DNA from: JAVBOW01 sp031550125
Lineage (GTDB): Bacteria > Bacteroidota > Bacteroidia > Bacteroidales > Rikenellaceae
Length of the DNA: 64,000 nt
Assembly: GCA_031550125.1 (NCBI GenBank)
Contig: JAVBOW010000005.1
Location: 56,704 to 120,703 of the forward strand
Direction of reading: 5' to 3'
Of this stretch, positions 1-9,153 are shown piece by piece. The notes below the pieces were generated by a model. The model was not told the DNA's origin and made no database searches. It worked only from the letters and a program-made list of their open reading frames with translations. The position numbers and the translations under genes are program-made. Numbering within the stretch: the stretch's first letter is position 1; each line of letters opens with the position of its first letter.

Positions 1-1958
1 CCCGCAGCCAGCAGGAACACTGCCGGATAGAGCAGCAGCCGACTGACCAGTTGCAGGTTTTCTGTCTGCGCAGCCGCCTTTTGCCCTGAGAATAGCCACA
101 ACGACAGGGCGGCCATCCCATTAAGTGTCACGAACCCGAACAAGGCATACGATCCCATAATGAGCGATACATGGATGCTCAGCCACGTCGAGGCAAGCAC
201 CGGCATCAGAGGTGTGATCTGCGGATTCATCGCACCGAGGGCCGAGACCAACAGGGCGAAGCCCGAAAGGATAAAGCCCGAGGCAGTAATAAGGAAGAAT
301 TTCCGGCGGAATATGACCGTTATCAGCAGCACGCACCAGGCAATGAACATCATAGTCTCGTAACCGTTGCTCAAAGGAATGTGGCCTGCAATGTAACCTC
401 GCAGGACCAGGGCTACGGTAACGAACGCCAGCGAGTGTATAAGTTGGATCAGAAACAGTGCCTGCACCCACCGGTTGCGCCGCCCGGTAGCCATGCTCCA
501 GTAGAAATAGAAAAACGCCAGCAGGCCGAAACAAAGGTTGAGCCGGTAGAGCATCGTGGCGAAATCCATTCGGTTATACCAAAGTTCGGCATTCAGTTTT
601 GTTGGCGAAAGCAATTCCGCACCGCCCTGTCGCTGCTGGAACGCGTCGATCTTGCCTATGAGCGTTCCGACTTCGGCGTTATGCCCGGCCAGAAGCGCTT
701 GATACATTAGCGGGAAGATACCTTTCACAAAGAGCGAGTCGCCGCGTGTCGCGCCCTGTATTGGATCGGCGGGCGAATACCACCGCAGGCCGTCCGGAGT
801 TCGCAGGGGCAACAGGGGGAAATACTCCCCGGCCTGCAACATGGCGATCAGCTGCACCTTTTCGTCCGTCTCGGCGATTGCTTTGCGCAGTTTGTCTTCC
901 CCGCGGTATCTGTGGGCAACGAGTTTGTAGTTGCGTTCTTGGTCGAAAAAGACGGTAAAGGGAGCCATCTCGCCCGCCCCGACAAGGCGGCGTACCTCGG
1001 CGCTTTTGATTCTCAGCATCGGCTCGTGCTGCCACTGCTCGGGGTAGAATATCCATCCGGCCAGCACCTGCTCGGCGGTGAATTCGCCCCAGCGGGGTTT
1101 GCCGCACAGTTTGAGCGTGAAGTCGCGGGCGAAAGTCTGTACGGGGGCGATGCGCCCGTCGTAGAGCATCTGCAACCGGCCGAAGGCGTCGGCCTGCTCA
1201 CGCGTGAGGGTGGACGGGGCGGCCGACACTCCGCCGACGGTCAGAAACAGCAGCACGGCCGCCATACCCATCTTTTTGAAACGCGGGTCACGCAGCAATC
1301 GGCGGAATCCTCCCTGCCGCGAAAAAAGCGTCCATAGCATAGAAATGCCAAGCAGGATGTACCCTGCATAGGTAATGGGAATACCCCACGGGTCGCGGTT
1401 GACCGAAAGTATGCTCCCGTGTCCGTCTTCATCGAACGAGGCCTGATATAAACGGTAGCCGCGGTAGAGCAGGATATTGTTCATCGAGATAATGCGCTGC
1501 GTGCGGGCCGTCCCCTCGGCTACCGTCACCCTGCTCACGTAATCGGCCGGGGCCTGCGTGCCTTTATAATATTCGGTTTCGAAGCTGTCCAACGTGATCG
1601 TGAAAGGCAGCTTGCGTAAGTTTCCCTCGTCGAGTTGGAACTCCCCCGTGGAGATACCCTCATGCAGGTGTATGATGCCTTTTTCGGCCGTCAGGAATGT
1701 CAGCAGCGCCCCCGCCAGGATCACTCCGAACGAGGCGTGCAGCAAAAACAACGGCCGGCGGCGGTGCAGCGACCGCCCGATGATCACTGCCATTGTGGCG
1801 GCGAACATCGCCCCCCACAGCGCTGCGAACCACCACGAATGGTAAACATACCGTGCCACGAAATCGCTCCCGTGGGCCCGTTCCACGAACGTGGCTATCC
1901 CGAGGCAGACGATCATCAAACCGAAAAGGACAAAAGCGAGACGAGTCAGCAGGCGCAT
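1..1958 (-). CDS. ccsBA: CcsBA-type cytochrome c synthase (ResB-CcsA fusion), 3' end outside window
   Basis: This is system II cytochrome c biogenesis protein, which exports haem and attaches it to CXXCH motifs outside the inner membrane. The frame stays open from the ATG at 1958 to the window edge, giving about 650 visible residues. The N-terminal part (about 1-230) is ResB-like, with membrane segments and a long extracytoplasmic loop. The later part is CcsA-like: multiple membrane segments and the segment GHIPLSNGYETMMFIAW, which matches the conserved PxxNxYE region of CcsA. The tryptophan-rich WWD haem-handling domain is not seen and should lie beyond base 1. It starts 3 bases after the Rid-like gene stop and closes an operon with two c-type cytochromes, its likely substrates. 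The fusion is common in Bacteroidota and Epsilonproteobacteria. Confidence 0.85.
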   Translation of the reverse strand, partial: MRLLTRLAFVLFGLMIVCLGIATFVERAHGSDFVARYVYHSWWFAALWGAMFAATMAVIIGRSLHRRRPLFLLHASFGVILAGALLTFLTAEKGIIHLHEGISTGEFQLDEGNLRKLPFTITLDSFETEYYKGTQAPADYVSRVTVAEGTARTQRIISMNNILLYRGYRLYQASFDEDGHGSILSVNRDPWGIPITYAGYILLGISMLWTLFSRQGGFRRLLRDPRFKKMGMAAVLLFLTVGGVSAAPSTLTREQADAFGRLQMLYDGRIAPVQTFARDFTLKLCGKPRWGEFTAEQVLAGWIFYPEQWQHEPMLRIKSAEVRRLVGAGEMAPFTVFFDQERNYKLVAHRYRGEDKLRKAIAETDEKVQLIAMLQAGEYFPLLPLRTPDGLRWYSPADPIQGATRGDSLFVKGIFPLMYQALLAGHNAEVGTLIGKIDAFQQRQGGAELLSPTKLNAELWYNRMDFATMLYRLNLCFGLLAFFYFYWSMATGRRNRWVQALFLIQLIHSLAFVTVALVLRGYIAGHIPLSNGYETMMFIAWCVLLITVIFRRKFFLITASGFILSGFALLVSALGAMNPQITPLMPVLASTWLSIHVSLIMGSYALFGFVTLNGMAALSLWLFSGQKAAAQTENLQLVSRLLLYPAVFLLAA

Positions 1959-1961
1959 GGA

Positions 1962-3110
1962 TCAGAACGGTTTGAAGGTGTGGTTCGTTTCCTGCTTAAT
2001 GGCGATGCACTCGGTCTCTATCAGCCAACCTGGGCGGCACACCGGGGCGAGGGTTATCACTCCGGGAATATGCCCGAAACGCTCGCGGACGATGGCTTCC
2101 ACCCTGCTGTAGTCGGCCGTGTCGCGCAGGTAGACGATCATCTGGGCGACGTCTTCCATCGCGGCGCCGGCCTCGGTGAGCAACGCCTCGATGTTCTCGA
2201 ACATGCGGCGGGTCTGCGCCGCGATGTCGCCCGGGGCAACGATCTCGCCCCGGTTGTCGATGCTCGCCGTACCCGATATAAAAATATGGCTGCGGTCGCC
2301 ATAAGCCACCCGCACGCCGCGCTCGAAGGTCACTCCGTACTCGTGGGTGGGGTTCAGGTGCGTAGGGGCGAGCAGGAATTGCTGCTGCCCGGGTTGCAGG
2401 CCGCGGATGGAGTAGGCATCCATCAGCACGCTCACGCGTGGGTCTGCCGAGCGTCCCTCGATACCGGTGCTGGTGATGTAGTGGGTCTGCTCCGTAAGAC
2501 CGTGGATGCGGAAAAGTTCCTTGCGGGCCTCGACCACGCCTTTGTAATTCACATCGACATCCCTTACGAAAAACCACGTGCGGATGCAGTCGTCCGCGAG
2601 CCTGCAATACTCGCGATCCAGCTTATCCACATAGTGTTCCAGCAAAGTGTCGGTTTGAGCGTATGAATCGCCTTCCGGTGTACTCCGGCCGGCCGTCCAC
2701 AGGTGGCGCAGGCCGTTATGGCCGACCGCAACCCCGTCGTCCGCGGCCGTGACTTCGACCCCTGAGCAGAGATAGACCCAAAGGGCGATCTTGCTGCCGT
2801 CCAGCGGGGGCTGTTGCACGATCGAGGTGGCGCACGGCGGATAGCTTTTTTCGCCTGCGAGCAGCACCTCGGCCTGGTTGGCGGCGTCGCTCAGGAAAAA
2901 ACGCCTGAAAACGGGGCTGACCTCATGGCCCAGGTTCGAAAGCAGGTAAAAATAGGCGGAACGGATATTCTGCAACTGCTCTTCAAAAGTATCGTTCGTG
3001 TTGACGATATGCAGCACCGCGTTGTACTCACGCACGCCGCCTTCAGTTTCGAAGCAGCTTATTTCGATACGGATATTACTGAATACAAGTATCCTGTTTG
3101 AAAAACTCAT
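1962..3110 (-). CDS. Rid (YjgF/YER057c/UK114) family protein, two-domain
   Basis: The protein has 382 residues. The C-terminal third is a clear Rid fold, with IFISGTASIDNRGEIVAPGD and then the ending GWLIETECIAIK. The N-terminal half is a divergent second domain, as in the longer chorismatase-like Rid proteins. Canonical RidA hydrolyses reactive enamines/imines using an arginine about 16 residues before the final IExE strand. By my manual alignment that position is Gly (IPGVIT), so classical RidA chemistry is doubtful. It has no signal peptide, so it is probably cytoplasmic. It lies 6 bases after the haem lipoprotein gene and 3 bases before ccsBA, a strange place for a Rid protein. The exact reaction is unknown. 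Confidence 0.75.
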   Translation of the reverse strand: MSFSNRILVFSNIRIEISCFETEGGVREYNAVLHIVNTNDTFEEQLQNIRSAYFYLLSNLGHEVSPVFRRFFLSDAANQAEVLLAGEKSYPPCATSIVQQPPLDGSKIALWVYLCSGVEVTAADDGVAVGHNGLRHLWTAGRSTPEGDSYAQTDTLLEHYVDKLDREYCRLADDCIRTWFFVRDVDVNYKGVVEARKELFRIHGLTEQTHYITSTGIEGRSADPRVSVLMDAYSIRGLQPGQQQFLLAPTHLNPTHEYGVTFERGVRVAYGDRSHIFISGTASIDNRGEIVAPGDIAAQTRRMFENIEALLTEAGAAMEDVAQMIVYLRDTADYSRVEAIVRERFGHIPGVITLAPVCRPGWLIETECIAIKQETNHTFKPF

Positions 3111-3116
3111 CGCATT

Positions 3117-3824
3117 TTAGTTATTGAGGCACCCGTCCGTGATCCACGAACGGAGCAGGTTCACGTCGTCCGGCTTAACCATTTCCGTGTGATCCTGCTC
3201 AAGCGCGTCTCGCTCGGTCATGGCCTTGATTATAAAACTATTGTCCGGATTGCCCGCTTCAGCGCGCATTAAATCGACCCCGGGCTTGCCGGAGAGTACG
3301 CCCACCAGTCGCGCATAGCTGTCGGCAGGGGTCAGGCTCAGGTAGTACACCCTCGCACCCGCGCCGTTGCGGTGGCAAGTCGTGCATTTTGAGAACAGTT
3401 GTTGTTGCACTCGTCCGAAACCGTTGAGTTTTACGGTCTGCTCAGGCAGGGTAATTGTGGTGCTGCCCTGCCCGCCTATCGGGTGGGAGTAAAACGTGTG
3501 GACCAACTTGCGACTCTTGTCGATCACGGCGAGGGCCACATAGTCGGCCTGATCGGAGATATTCGAGAGGTTTGTCGCCACAGGCGCGCCCGCCGTGGCA
3601 GGTTCGCCGACATTGCGGAACGAGATCGGGTATTCGGTCCGCTCCTCGAACGAGGCGAAGACCAGGATATAATCTTCGCCGCCCGGAAACGCATCCACAC
3701 CCTCGAGGACGAACGACGCTTCGATGGTGCGTCCGGTCACCACCTCCTTTTTGGGATGGATGTCGCCGCTGTCACACGAGGCCATGGCCGCAAGGACGAA
3801 AAGTATCGCAGAAATACGTTTCAT
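3117..3824 (-). CDS. Mono-haem c-type cytochrome lipoprotein
   Basis: The protein has 235 residues and a lipoprotein signal ending at Cys17 (MASCDSG). One haem c attachment motif, CTTCH, is at residues 147-151, followed by a short C-terminal cytochrome-like region. Residues 30-135 look like a beta-rich domain that I do not recognise. It is expected to be exported, lipidated and haem-loaded, probably by the CcsBA product of the same operon. It sits 8 bases after the porin gene and 6 bases before the Rid gene. A likely role is electron transfer next to the di-haem oxidoreductase of the operon; this is inference from context. Confidence 0.75.
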   Translation of the reverse strand: MKRISAILFVLAAMASCDSGDIHPKKEVVTGRTIEASFVLEGVDAFPGGEDYILVFASFEERTEYPISFRNVGEPATAGAPVATNLSNISDQADYVALAVIDKSRKLVHTFYSHPIGGQGSTTITLPEQTVKLNGFGRVQQQLFSKCTTCHRNGAGARVYYLSLTPADSYARLVGVLSGKPGVDLMRAEAGNPDNSFIIKAMTERDALEQDHTEMVKPDDVNLLRSWITDGCLNN

Positions 3825-3832
3825 ACTCCCGC

Positions 3833-5071
3833 TTAGAATGAAAATTGCATCATTACCGTCACCCCGTGCTGGGCCAGCCCCAGATCGTCGCGGTCGCGCG
3901 CGTCCTGGTTGTCATGTCCCCAGCGGCCGGTGTATTGGTACATGGCCTGCAGCTTGAGGTTCGAGCGCAGCGCATACCAGTTAAGACCCACGGCGGGCAT
4001 GTTTATCGAGCCTGCCTCCGAAATCGAGTTGCGGTCCATAAAATCGTAGCGCAGGGCGGGTTGCAGCTTCCTGGTCACGAAATATCCCACCTGGGCATAA
4101 GCGCCGAGGAAATTATACGGCTCATTGACATTGCGCTGGCGGGCGGTGAATTTCATATTCATCCAGTAGGCTTCCGCGCCCACATACCAGCGGTTGCAGA
4201 GCCAGGCGAATTCGGCGCCCACGCGCAGGTCGTTGCTCGATTCCCAGGAAGCCTCGACATTATAAGAGCCGGAGAGGGCGAAAAGCAATTTGTTATTGGC
4301 CAGGTCTGCCGGATCGCCCTGGTGTGCAGGCATCACACCCTTGGGCATAAAGGCCAGGCGGATGGCGTAGAGCAGCGAGGGAAGGCCCTTATAGTCGTCG
4401 CTCATGGTCTTTCTGGCAGCATTCACGTCGATGCCCGTGCCGTTGAACACGCCCAGGCGGTACTCCCACTTACCGTGCAACATGCCGTGGAGCTGCGCGC
4501 CCAGGTCGAAGCCCGTGGCGAAAGCGGGGTTTACGGAGTTTATCGACTCGTGGATGTTGACCGGCGTGGTAAGCGAGGCAGGAAGCGTAGGAAAGAGCGT
4601 TTCGCCCAAATTCACCAGGTAGGCCTGCGAGAAAGGGGTTTTGAATTTGCCCACCCTTACGCGCAACTGATCTTTCATGTTCACGTCGAACCATGCCTGT
4701 TGCAGTAACGCCCCGCCGCTTTTGGCCGCATTGAGCGCCAGGTTGAACGTCACGATATCGAACGCCTTGCCCGAAAAACCGAGGATGGCGTTCGTGGCCT
4801 CGAAGCCGCTGTTGGCCACACGGTCCTGATCCGCCAGGTCGATCCCTTCGTCATCGTAATAATTTAATTTGACTGAGGTCTGCACCAGCGTGTAAGGCTT
4901 GAAAAGAAAATCCCCGGCCTTTGACGAGAACGACACGCCTTGTTTGTCGTTCAGGTCGATCACCCCGCTGGAAATATACTTGTCGTCCACTTTGGGAGCC
5001 GGTTTGTCTGTTTGCGCATAAGCCGTCAGGGTACCCGTAAGAAAGGCGGCGATGTTGAAAAGAAGTTTCAT
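3833..5071 (-). CDS. Outer-membrane porin, phosphate-selective porin O/P-like
   Basis: A beta-barrel protein with signal peptide MKLLFNIAAFLTGTLTAYAQ and a C-terminal aromatic ending (VMMQFSF) typical of outer-membrane barrels. Alternating strands such as LRVRVGKFKTPFSQAYL and LQPALRYDFMDRNSISEAG resemble the OprP/OprO-like family of Bacteroidota. I chose the ATG at 5071. An upstream in-frame ATG at 5125 would overlap the di-haem gene and put a non-signal extension in front of the signal peptide. It is the second porin of the operon; the other opens it at 7751-9022. Its substrate cannot be told from sequence, although partners suggest iron or a redox compound. Confidence 0.75.
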   Translation of the reverse strand: MKLLFNIAAFLTGTLTAYAQTDKPAPKVDDKYISSGVIDLNDKQGVSFSSKAGDFLFKPYTLVQTSVKLNYYDDEGIDLADQDRVANSGFEATNAILGFSGKAFDIVTFNLALNAAKSGGALLQQAWFDVNMKDQLRVRVGKFKTPFSQAYLVNLGETLFPTLPASLTTPVNIHESINSVNPAFATGFDLGAQLHGMLHGKWEYRLGVFNGTGIDVNAARKTMSDDYKGLPSLLYAIRLAFMPKGVMPAHQGDPADLANNKLLFALSGSYNVEASWESSNDLRVGAEFAWLCNRWYVGAEAYWMNMKFTARQRNVNEPYNFLGAYAQVGYFVTRKLQPALRYDFMDRNSISEAGSINMPAVGLNWYALRSNLKLQAMYQYTGRWGHDNQDARDRDDLGLAQHGVTVMMQFSF

Positions 5072-5093
5072 ATAGGATCGTATTTTTTCGTTA

Positions 5094-6527
5094 TTATAAT
5101 GACCAGAGGAAAGCCAGCAGGTCATCGCGCTCCGTTTTGGGCATGCGGCGGAAAAGCTCGCGCGACACGGCGCCTTCGCCTCCGTGCCACATGATGGCCT
5201 CGGTGAAGTTGCGTGCGCGGCCGTCGTGCAGGAAGTAGGTGTGGCCGTTGACCATCTGTTGCAGGCCCACGCCCCAGAGCGGCGTTGTACGCCACTCGTC
5301 GCCCTCGGCCAGCCCGGCTTTCAGCCCGTCTGCCAACTCCGGACCCATATCGTGCAGCAGGAAATCCGAGTAGGGGTGGATCACCTGGCCTGTGAGCCAA
5401 GGCATTCGCGTGCCGTTCAGCAACACCGGCGCATCCTGCCTGGTATGCAGCGTGGGGGTGTGGCAGAGTTGACACTTGGCTTTGTAAAACGCCTTCTCGC
5501 CGCGAAGCACTTTTTCGTCCGTCACGTTGCGGCGGGCGGGTACACCCAACCCGTGCATATACAGGTCGACGTTCTCCATCTCACGGGTGGTGATCTGGAT
5601 GCCGTAATGCGAGTAGCCGATCATCTGGCTTTGGCCGTGGGCTACCTCTTCGGGGAATCGGTCACTAGTAACCCCCATGTCCGACGAGAACCCCAATTCT
5701 ACCGTCAGGTCGGCATGCTGGGCCTTGTTGCCCGATACGCCGATAAAGGTTTTGTTACGCTCCTGAATATAGTTCAGCCTCCCGCTGATACCGTATTCGG
5801 GGTAGTTGCTTTGGGCGGCCAGTCGCACCAGTTCGTCCGGGTCGAGCGCCATGATCTGGCCCATACCCACGTGCCGCAGCGGAATACGCACGCTCACGAT
5901 AAGCTGGTCGACAGGTATCTCGCGGTCATACCACTCGGTGATGGTATAGTGGGGGGTGTAGAGTTTATATCTCTCCCCGTCCGGGAAACTGTACTCCTTT
6001 TCGGTGTACTCGACCTTGAGCTTGCCCTCGGCAACAGAGCCGTAGATAGCCTGGTCGTGCAGCACGCGGCCGTATGTTTTGAAAAATGCTCCGTTCTTGC
6101 GGGTTATATAAACCAGGTGCGAAGAAAAACCATAGGGTCCTGAGCCGCCGTCGGTCCACAACGTGGGGCGTGTGCGCCCTGCGTTGCGGTGGCAACTGCC
6201 GCACGCGAAACCGGCATACAGCGGACCGAGACCGCCGCCTTTGTCGTCGCCCGTGACTCGCGCGTTGTTGTAGCCCATGTCGCCCAGTGTGAAGCGGGTG
6301 AGCAGCGACCCGGTAACCCACCCTGCGGGGTTGTCGTATGCTTTGCTGGTGGTGATGAAAGTGGTCGACGTACCGGCGGACAGTTCAGCGTCTTTCGCCG
6401 CGCGACCGTTGGGTTTGAGGATCGGATCGTACTCTATTTTCTGACAACCGCCTAAACAAGCCAAAGTGCAAAGCCCCGCAAGGAGCTTTGCACCCGGCGT
6501 GCAAAGGGTTTTATGTTTCAGGAACAT
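5094..6527 (-). CDS. Di-haem oxidoreductase (DUF1111 / thiol-oxidoreductase-like) lipoprotein
   Basis: The protein has 477 residues, a lipoprotein signal with Cys at residue 28 (CLGGCQK) and two haem c motifs: CGSCH at 109-113 and CQLCH at 352-356. Length, spacing and motifs such as HDGRARNFTEAIMWHGGE near the C-terminus fit the DUF1111 family, related to bacterial di-haem cytochrome c peroxidases and MauG. Genes of this family frequently adjoin imelysin genes, as here (the imelysin stop is 9 bases upstream). It should act in the periplasm or on the outer-membrane face. The substrate is unknown; iron oxidation/reduction during uptake is a reasonable inference. Confidence 0.85.
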   Translation of the reverse strand: MFLKHKTLCTPGAKLLAGLCTLACLGGCQKIEYDPILKPNGRAAKDAELSAGTSTTFITTSKAYDNPAGWVTGSLLTRFTLGDMGYNNARVTGDDKGGGLGPLYAGFACGSCHRNAGRTRPTLWTDGGSGPYGFSSHLVYITRKNGAFFKTYGRVLHDQAIYGSVAEGKLKVEYTEKEYSFPDGERYKLYTPHYTITEWYDREIPVDQLIVSVRIPLRHVGMGQIMALDPDELVRLAAQSNYPEYGISGRLNYIQERNKTFIGVSGNKAQHADLTVELGFSSDMGVTSDRFPEEVAHGQSQMIGYSHYGIQITTREMENVDLYMHGLGVPARRNVTDEKVLRGEKAFYKAKCQLCHTPTLHTRQDAPVLLNGTRMPWLTGQVIHPYSDFLLHDMGPELADGLKAGLAEGDEWRTTPLWGVGLQQMVNGHTYFLHDGRARNFTEAIMWHGGEGAVSRELFRRMPKTERDDLLAFLWSL

Positions 6528-6536
6528 ATTTTCAAA

Positions 6537-7718
6537 TTAGATGATTTGCTTGAGCCTGGCTATCGACTCGCCCAGTGTTTTGGCAGCGGTCGCGGCCGCT
6601 TCGATGGCGGTACCGTCATCCGTGAGGTGGTTGATGAAGGGCTGCTGCATCTGGCCGATCTTGTTGATGGCGTTGTTGATCGCAGCCACGATCTCGGCGT
6701 GCAGGGCAGGATTGTGTTCCTGGGCGAACGAGGCCAGCGAAGAGGCGGCTATCTGACCGTCGCGACTGCCGTAATAGGCGTTGCGGATGCTGCGCATATT
6801 GTTCTGGAAGTCCACGCGCGAGTTCCACGCGAAGCGCGATTCCACAAGCGCCGGGTCGGGCGTGCCGTCGCCGTCTTCGCCCTCATAGGGGGCGAGTATC
6901 TTGCCGTCGCACACCTCGTCGGCAATCTCGATGCAACCGTCGATTATGGCTTCCACTACGTTATATTGCGAGGTGTAGGGATGTTTCGTCTCTTTGAACA
7001 CCGAGGCGTAGCTGCTCGCATTGATAGTGGGGTCGCCCGTGCCGTCGAAGTATTTCGGCACATCCCAGTAGCTGCCCATGGCGGTCACCGCGCCTTGGTC
7101 TTTGGTGGAGATTCCGCTCGTGCCTTTCCATGCGGCCCAAACGCGGATGCAGTCGTCGCGCAGCACGGTGGCGGCCGAAACCATGTATTTGATCTGGCGG
7201 TCGGTCAGCGCGGTGTAGGTTTTAGCCGCGCCGCCTTCGAAAATCAGGTACTCGATGGTATGGTATCCCCTCAGACCTTCGGGATAGGCGCACACGTCGC
7301 TCGCTTCGATCGGGGCGCTGTTGCCCATCAGTGCGGCGAACTCCAACTCGTCGAAAGGCCATGTGTCTATATTGGGGTCCACGTTTAGCCCTGCGTCGCC
7401 GCAGGGGCCGAACAGGAAAGCCTCGCTCAATTCCCACGGTTCGCGTACGGCGATCCATGCGGCGCATACCGCATTCAGGTTGTCCTGCGACTTGGCGGAG
7501 TTGAATGTGTTGACGGCTTCGAGCAGACCCCATGACCTGTCTTTCATGTCGGCATAGGTGGGGATGACCACGTTATCGACGTATGTATCTATCAGTGCGG
7601 TGTGGTCGTATTCGTCGTCTTCGTCGTCTTCGCCTCCCGTGCTTTCGCTGCATGCTACGATACCTGCGGCCATGATGGCCATGACGGCGCCGCGGAGTGT
7701 CATTTTAAAACTTTTCAT
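6537..7718 (-). CDS. Imelysin family (M75) lipoprotein, iron-regulated type
   Basis: The protein has 393 residues with a lipoprotein signal and Cys23 (GIVACSES), followed by an acidic linker rich in Glu and Asp. The family signature GxHxxE is present as GYHTIE (G151, H153, E156), preceded by DTWPFDE. Imelysin proteins (IrpA, EfeO M75 domain, ICMP) are helical periplasmic or surface proteins linked to iron uptake; peptidase activity is not established for most. It lies 32 bases after the first porin gene and 9 bases before the di-haem gene, the usual imelysin-DUF1111 pairing. Iron binding at the cell surface is the likely role. Confidence 0.9.
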   Translation of the reverse strand: MKSFKMTLRGAVMAIMAAGIVACSESTGGEDDEDDEYDHTALIDTYVDNVVIPTYADMKDRSWGLLEAVNTFNSAKSQDNLNAVCAAWIAVREPWELSEAFLFGPCGDAGLNVDPNIDTWPFDELEFAALMGNSAPIEASDVCAYPEGLRGYHTIEYLIFEGGAAKTYTALTDRQIKYMVSAATVLRDDCIRVWAAWKGTSGISTKDQGAVTAMGSYWDVPKYFDGTGDPTINASSYASVFKETKHPYTSQYNVVEAIIDGCIEIADEVCDGKILAPYEGEDGDGTPDPALVESRFAWNSRVDFQNNMRSIRNAYYGSRDGQIAASSLASFAQEHNPALHAEIVAAINNAINKIGQMQQPFINHLTDDGTAIEAAATAAKTLGESIARLKQII

Positions 7719-7750
7719 CTCGATTTATTTTTAAGTGATTTATAAACTGG

Positions 7751-9022
7751 TTACTTTGAAAAAAACCACACGACATACCCTGCCGAAAGGCCGAAAGTGT
7801 TCTCGTTGTTATAGTTGCCCCTGTCGATGCGGCGGTGTGCGTAATCGGCCTTCAACACGAGGTTGGGCAGCGGGAAGTAATTGATTCCCACGGTAAGCAC
7901 GTCGCATTTGTCGCGCGCGTTGGCCAGTACGCCTTTTTCGACCTTTTCCATCGAGTTGTAATACTCGTAGCGGACGAAGGGAAAGAGTTTTTCCCGCGTG
8001 TTGAAAAACGAAAGGACGTTATACCCCGCCTCGGCATAATAATTAAGTGCGTTCTGCGCCACGGCAGTTCGCGGGTGGCCTGCCGCCCGGGGAGTGGTGT
8101 AGTTGATGCGGGAAATGTTGTAGCTGTCCGAGAGATTGCCGTAAAGTGCGTTGGCGCGCACGATAAGGTTGGCGGTCTTATATTGCACATCGCCGGAGAA
8201 AATGGTCACCTCGCCTTTAATGTTCTTCATCTTATTGGTCTTCGCAGTGTTTTGGGCCGTGTTGCCCCAGTAGGCTGACGCCCCGATGCGTAAGTTGCGC
8301 ACTCCGCTGTATTCAAGGCGTCCGACCAGTGCGGGCGAGGTCATATTATCGCCTTCGAAAAGGCCTTGTTTGCCCTTGCGAACCCAGTAACGGGAGCTGA
8401 AACCGTTTGGATCCAACCCACTGACCACCATCGCTTCGTAGTGCAGGCCCTTGTAGTCGCCCAGCAGTGCCAGGCCGGTCTCGTGCCACGTGCAGGGGAT
8501 GATGGTCATATCGCCCTCGGGGCGTGTGGTACCGAAAAAGTGGACAGGCTCGTGGTGGGCGTTCGTGAGGCCCACGGGTACGATCATATGGCCGAAACGC
8601 ACTTGGAGAGCGCGGCTGAAACGCTTGGTGAGGTGGAACTGTTCGAGGACCACTTCACCGCCCTTTTCGAGTTCTGTTTCATACTCACCCCCCTCGTCGT
8701 ATTCGATCTCACGCGCTATGCCCGTACCGCCATATTCAAACTCTATTTCCGAGGAGAGTATCCATGTGGGGTTGAACTTGTAGTCCATCGCCACGATCAT
8801 GCGCGGCAGCGATATCAGGCCGCGCTTCTGCGACAGCGATCCTTCCGGGTGTGTATAACGGTCGGCGCTGTAATCCATGCGCTGGTAGAGCATCTCGCCG
8901 TATCCACCCACGCGGAACTTTTCGTATCCGTCCGGATTCGTAGTTTTTGTGGAATCCTGCTGGGCGGATAGTTGTAAAGTGCCGCAAAGCGCCGCCAGCA
9001 TCAGGGTAAGTTTGGGTTTCAT
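7751..9022 (-). CDS. Outer-membrane porin, first gene of the imelysin/cytochrome operon
   Basis: The protein has 423 residues with signal peptide MKPKLTLMLAALCGTLQLSA and barrel strands throughout, ending in the aromatic-rich YVVWFFSK. Strands such as FRVGGYGEMLYQRMDY and LQVRFGHMIVPVGLTNAHHE resemble Bacteroidota porins of the OprO/OprP-like class. It opens the seven-gene minus-strand operon, with a good promoter 24-55 bases upstream of the ATG. It is not closely similar to the porin at 3833-5071, so the operon supplies two different pores. The substrate is unknown. Confidence 0.75.
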   Translation of the reverse strand: MKPKLTLMLAALCGTLQLSAQQDSTKTTNPDGYEKFRVGGYGEMLYQRMDYSADRYTHPEGSLSQKRGLISLPRMIVAMDYKFNPTWILSSEIEFEYGGTGIAREIEYDEGGEYETELEKGGEVVLEQFHLTKRFSRALQVRFGHMIVPVGLTNAHHEPVHFFGTTRPEGDMTIIPCTWHETGLALLGDYKGLHYEAMVVSGLDPNGFSSRYWVRKGKQGLFEGDNMTSPALVGRLEYSGVRNLRIGASAYWGNTAQNTAKTNKMKNIKGEVTIFSGDVQYKTANLIVRANALYGNLSDSYNISRINYTTPRAAGHPRTAVAQNALNYYAEAGYNVLSFFNTREKLFPFVRYEYYNSMEKVEKGVLANARDKCDVLTVGINYFPLPNLVLKADYAHRRIDRGNYNNENTFGLSAGYVVWFFSK

Positions 9023-9045
9023 CTGTTTCGCTTAAATTATGGGGA

Positions 9046-9077
9046 CAAAAGTACGGCCATGCCTTACAGCGGACAAT
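9046..9077 (-). promoter_or_regulatory. Promoter of the porin-imelysin-cytochrome operon
   Basis: On the minus strand TACTTTTG (9046-9053) matches the Bacteroidota -7 box TAnnTTTG. A TTG lies 20 bases upstream (9074-9076), at the expected -33 position. The ATG of the porin gene is 23 bases downstream of the -7 box. Confidence 0.7.
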
Positions 9078-9153
9078 AGCCCGAATTTGCTATAATGATG
9101 CTTCACACGTAACAACATCGTGTTAATCCCACGAGAAATCATGGCTATAACAC

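Noticed and set aside
121..534. 137-codon minus-strand frame near the window start
   Set aside because: The continuous CcsBA frame from 1958 to base 1 occupies the same strand in another phase and has clear family motifs.
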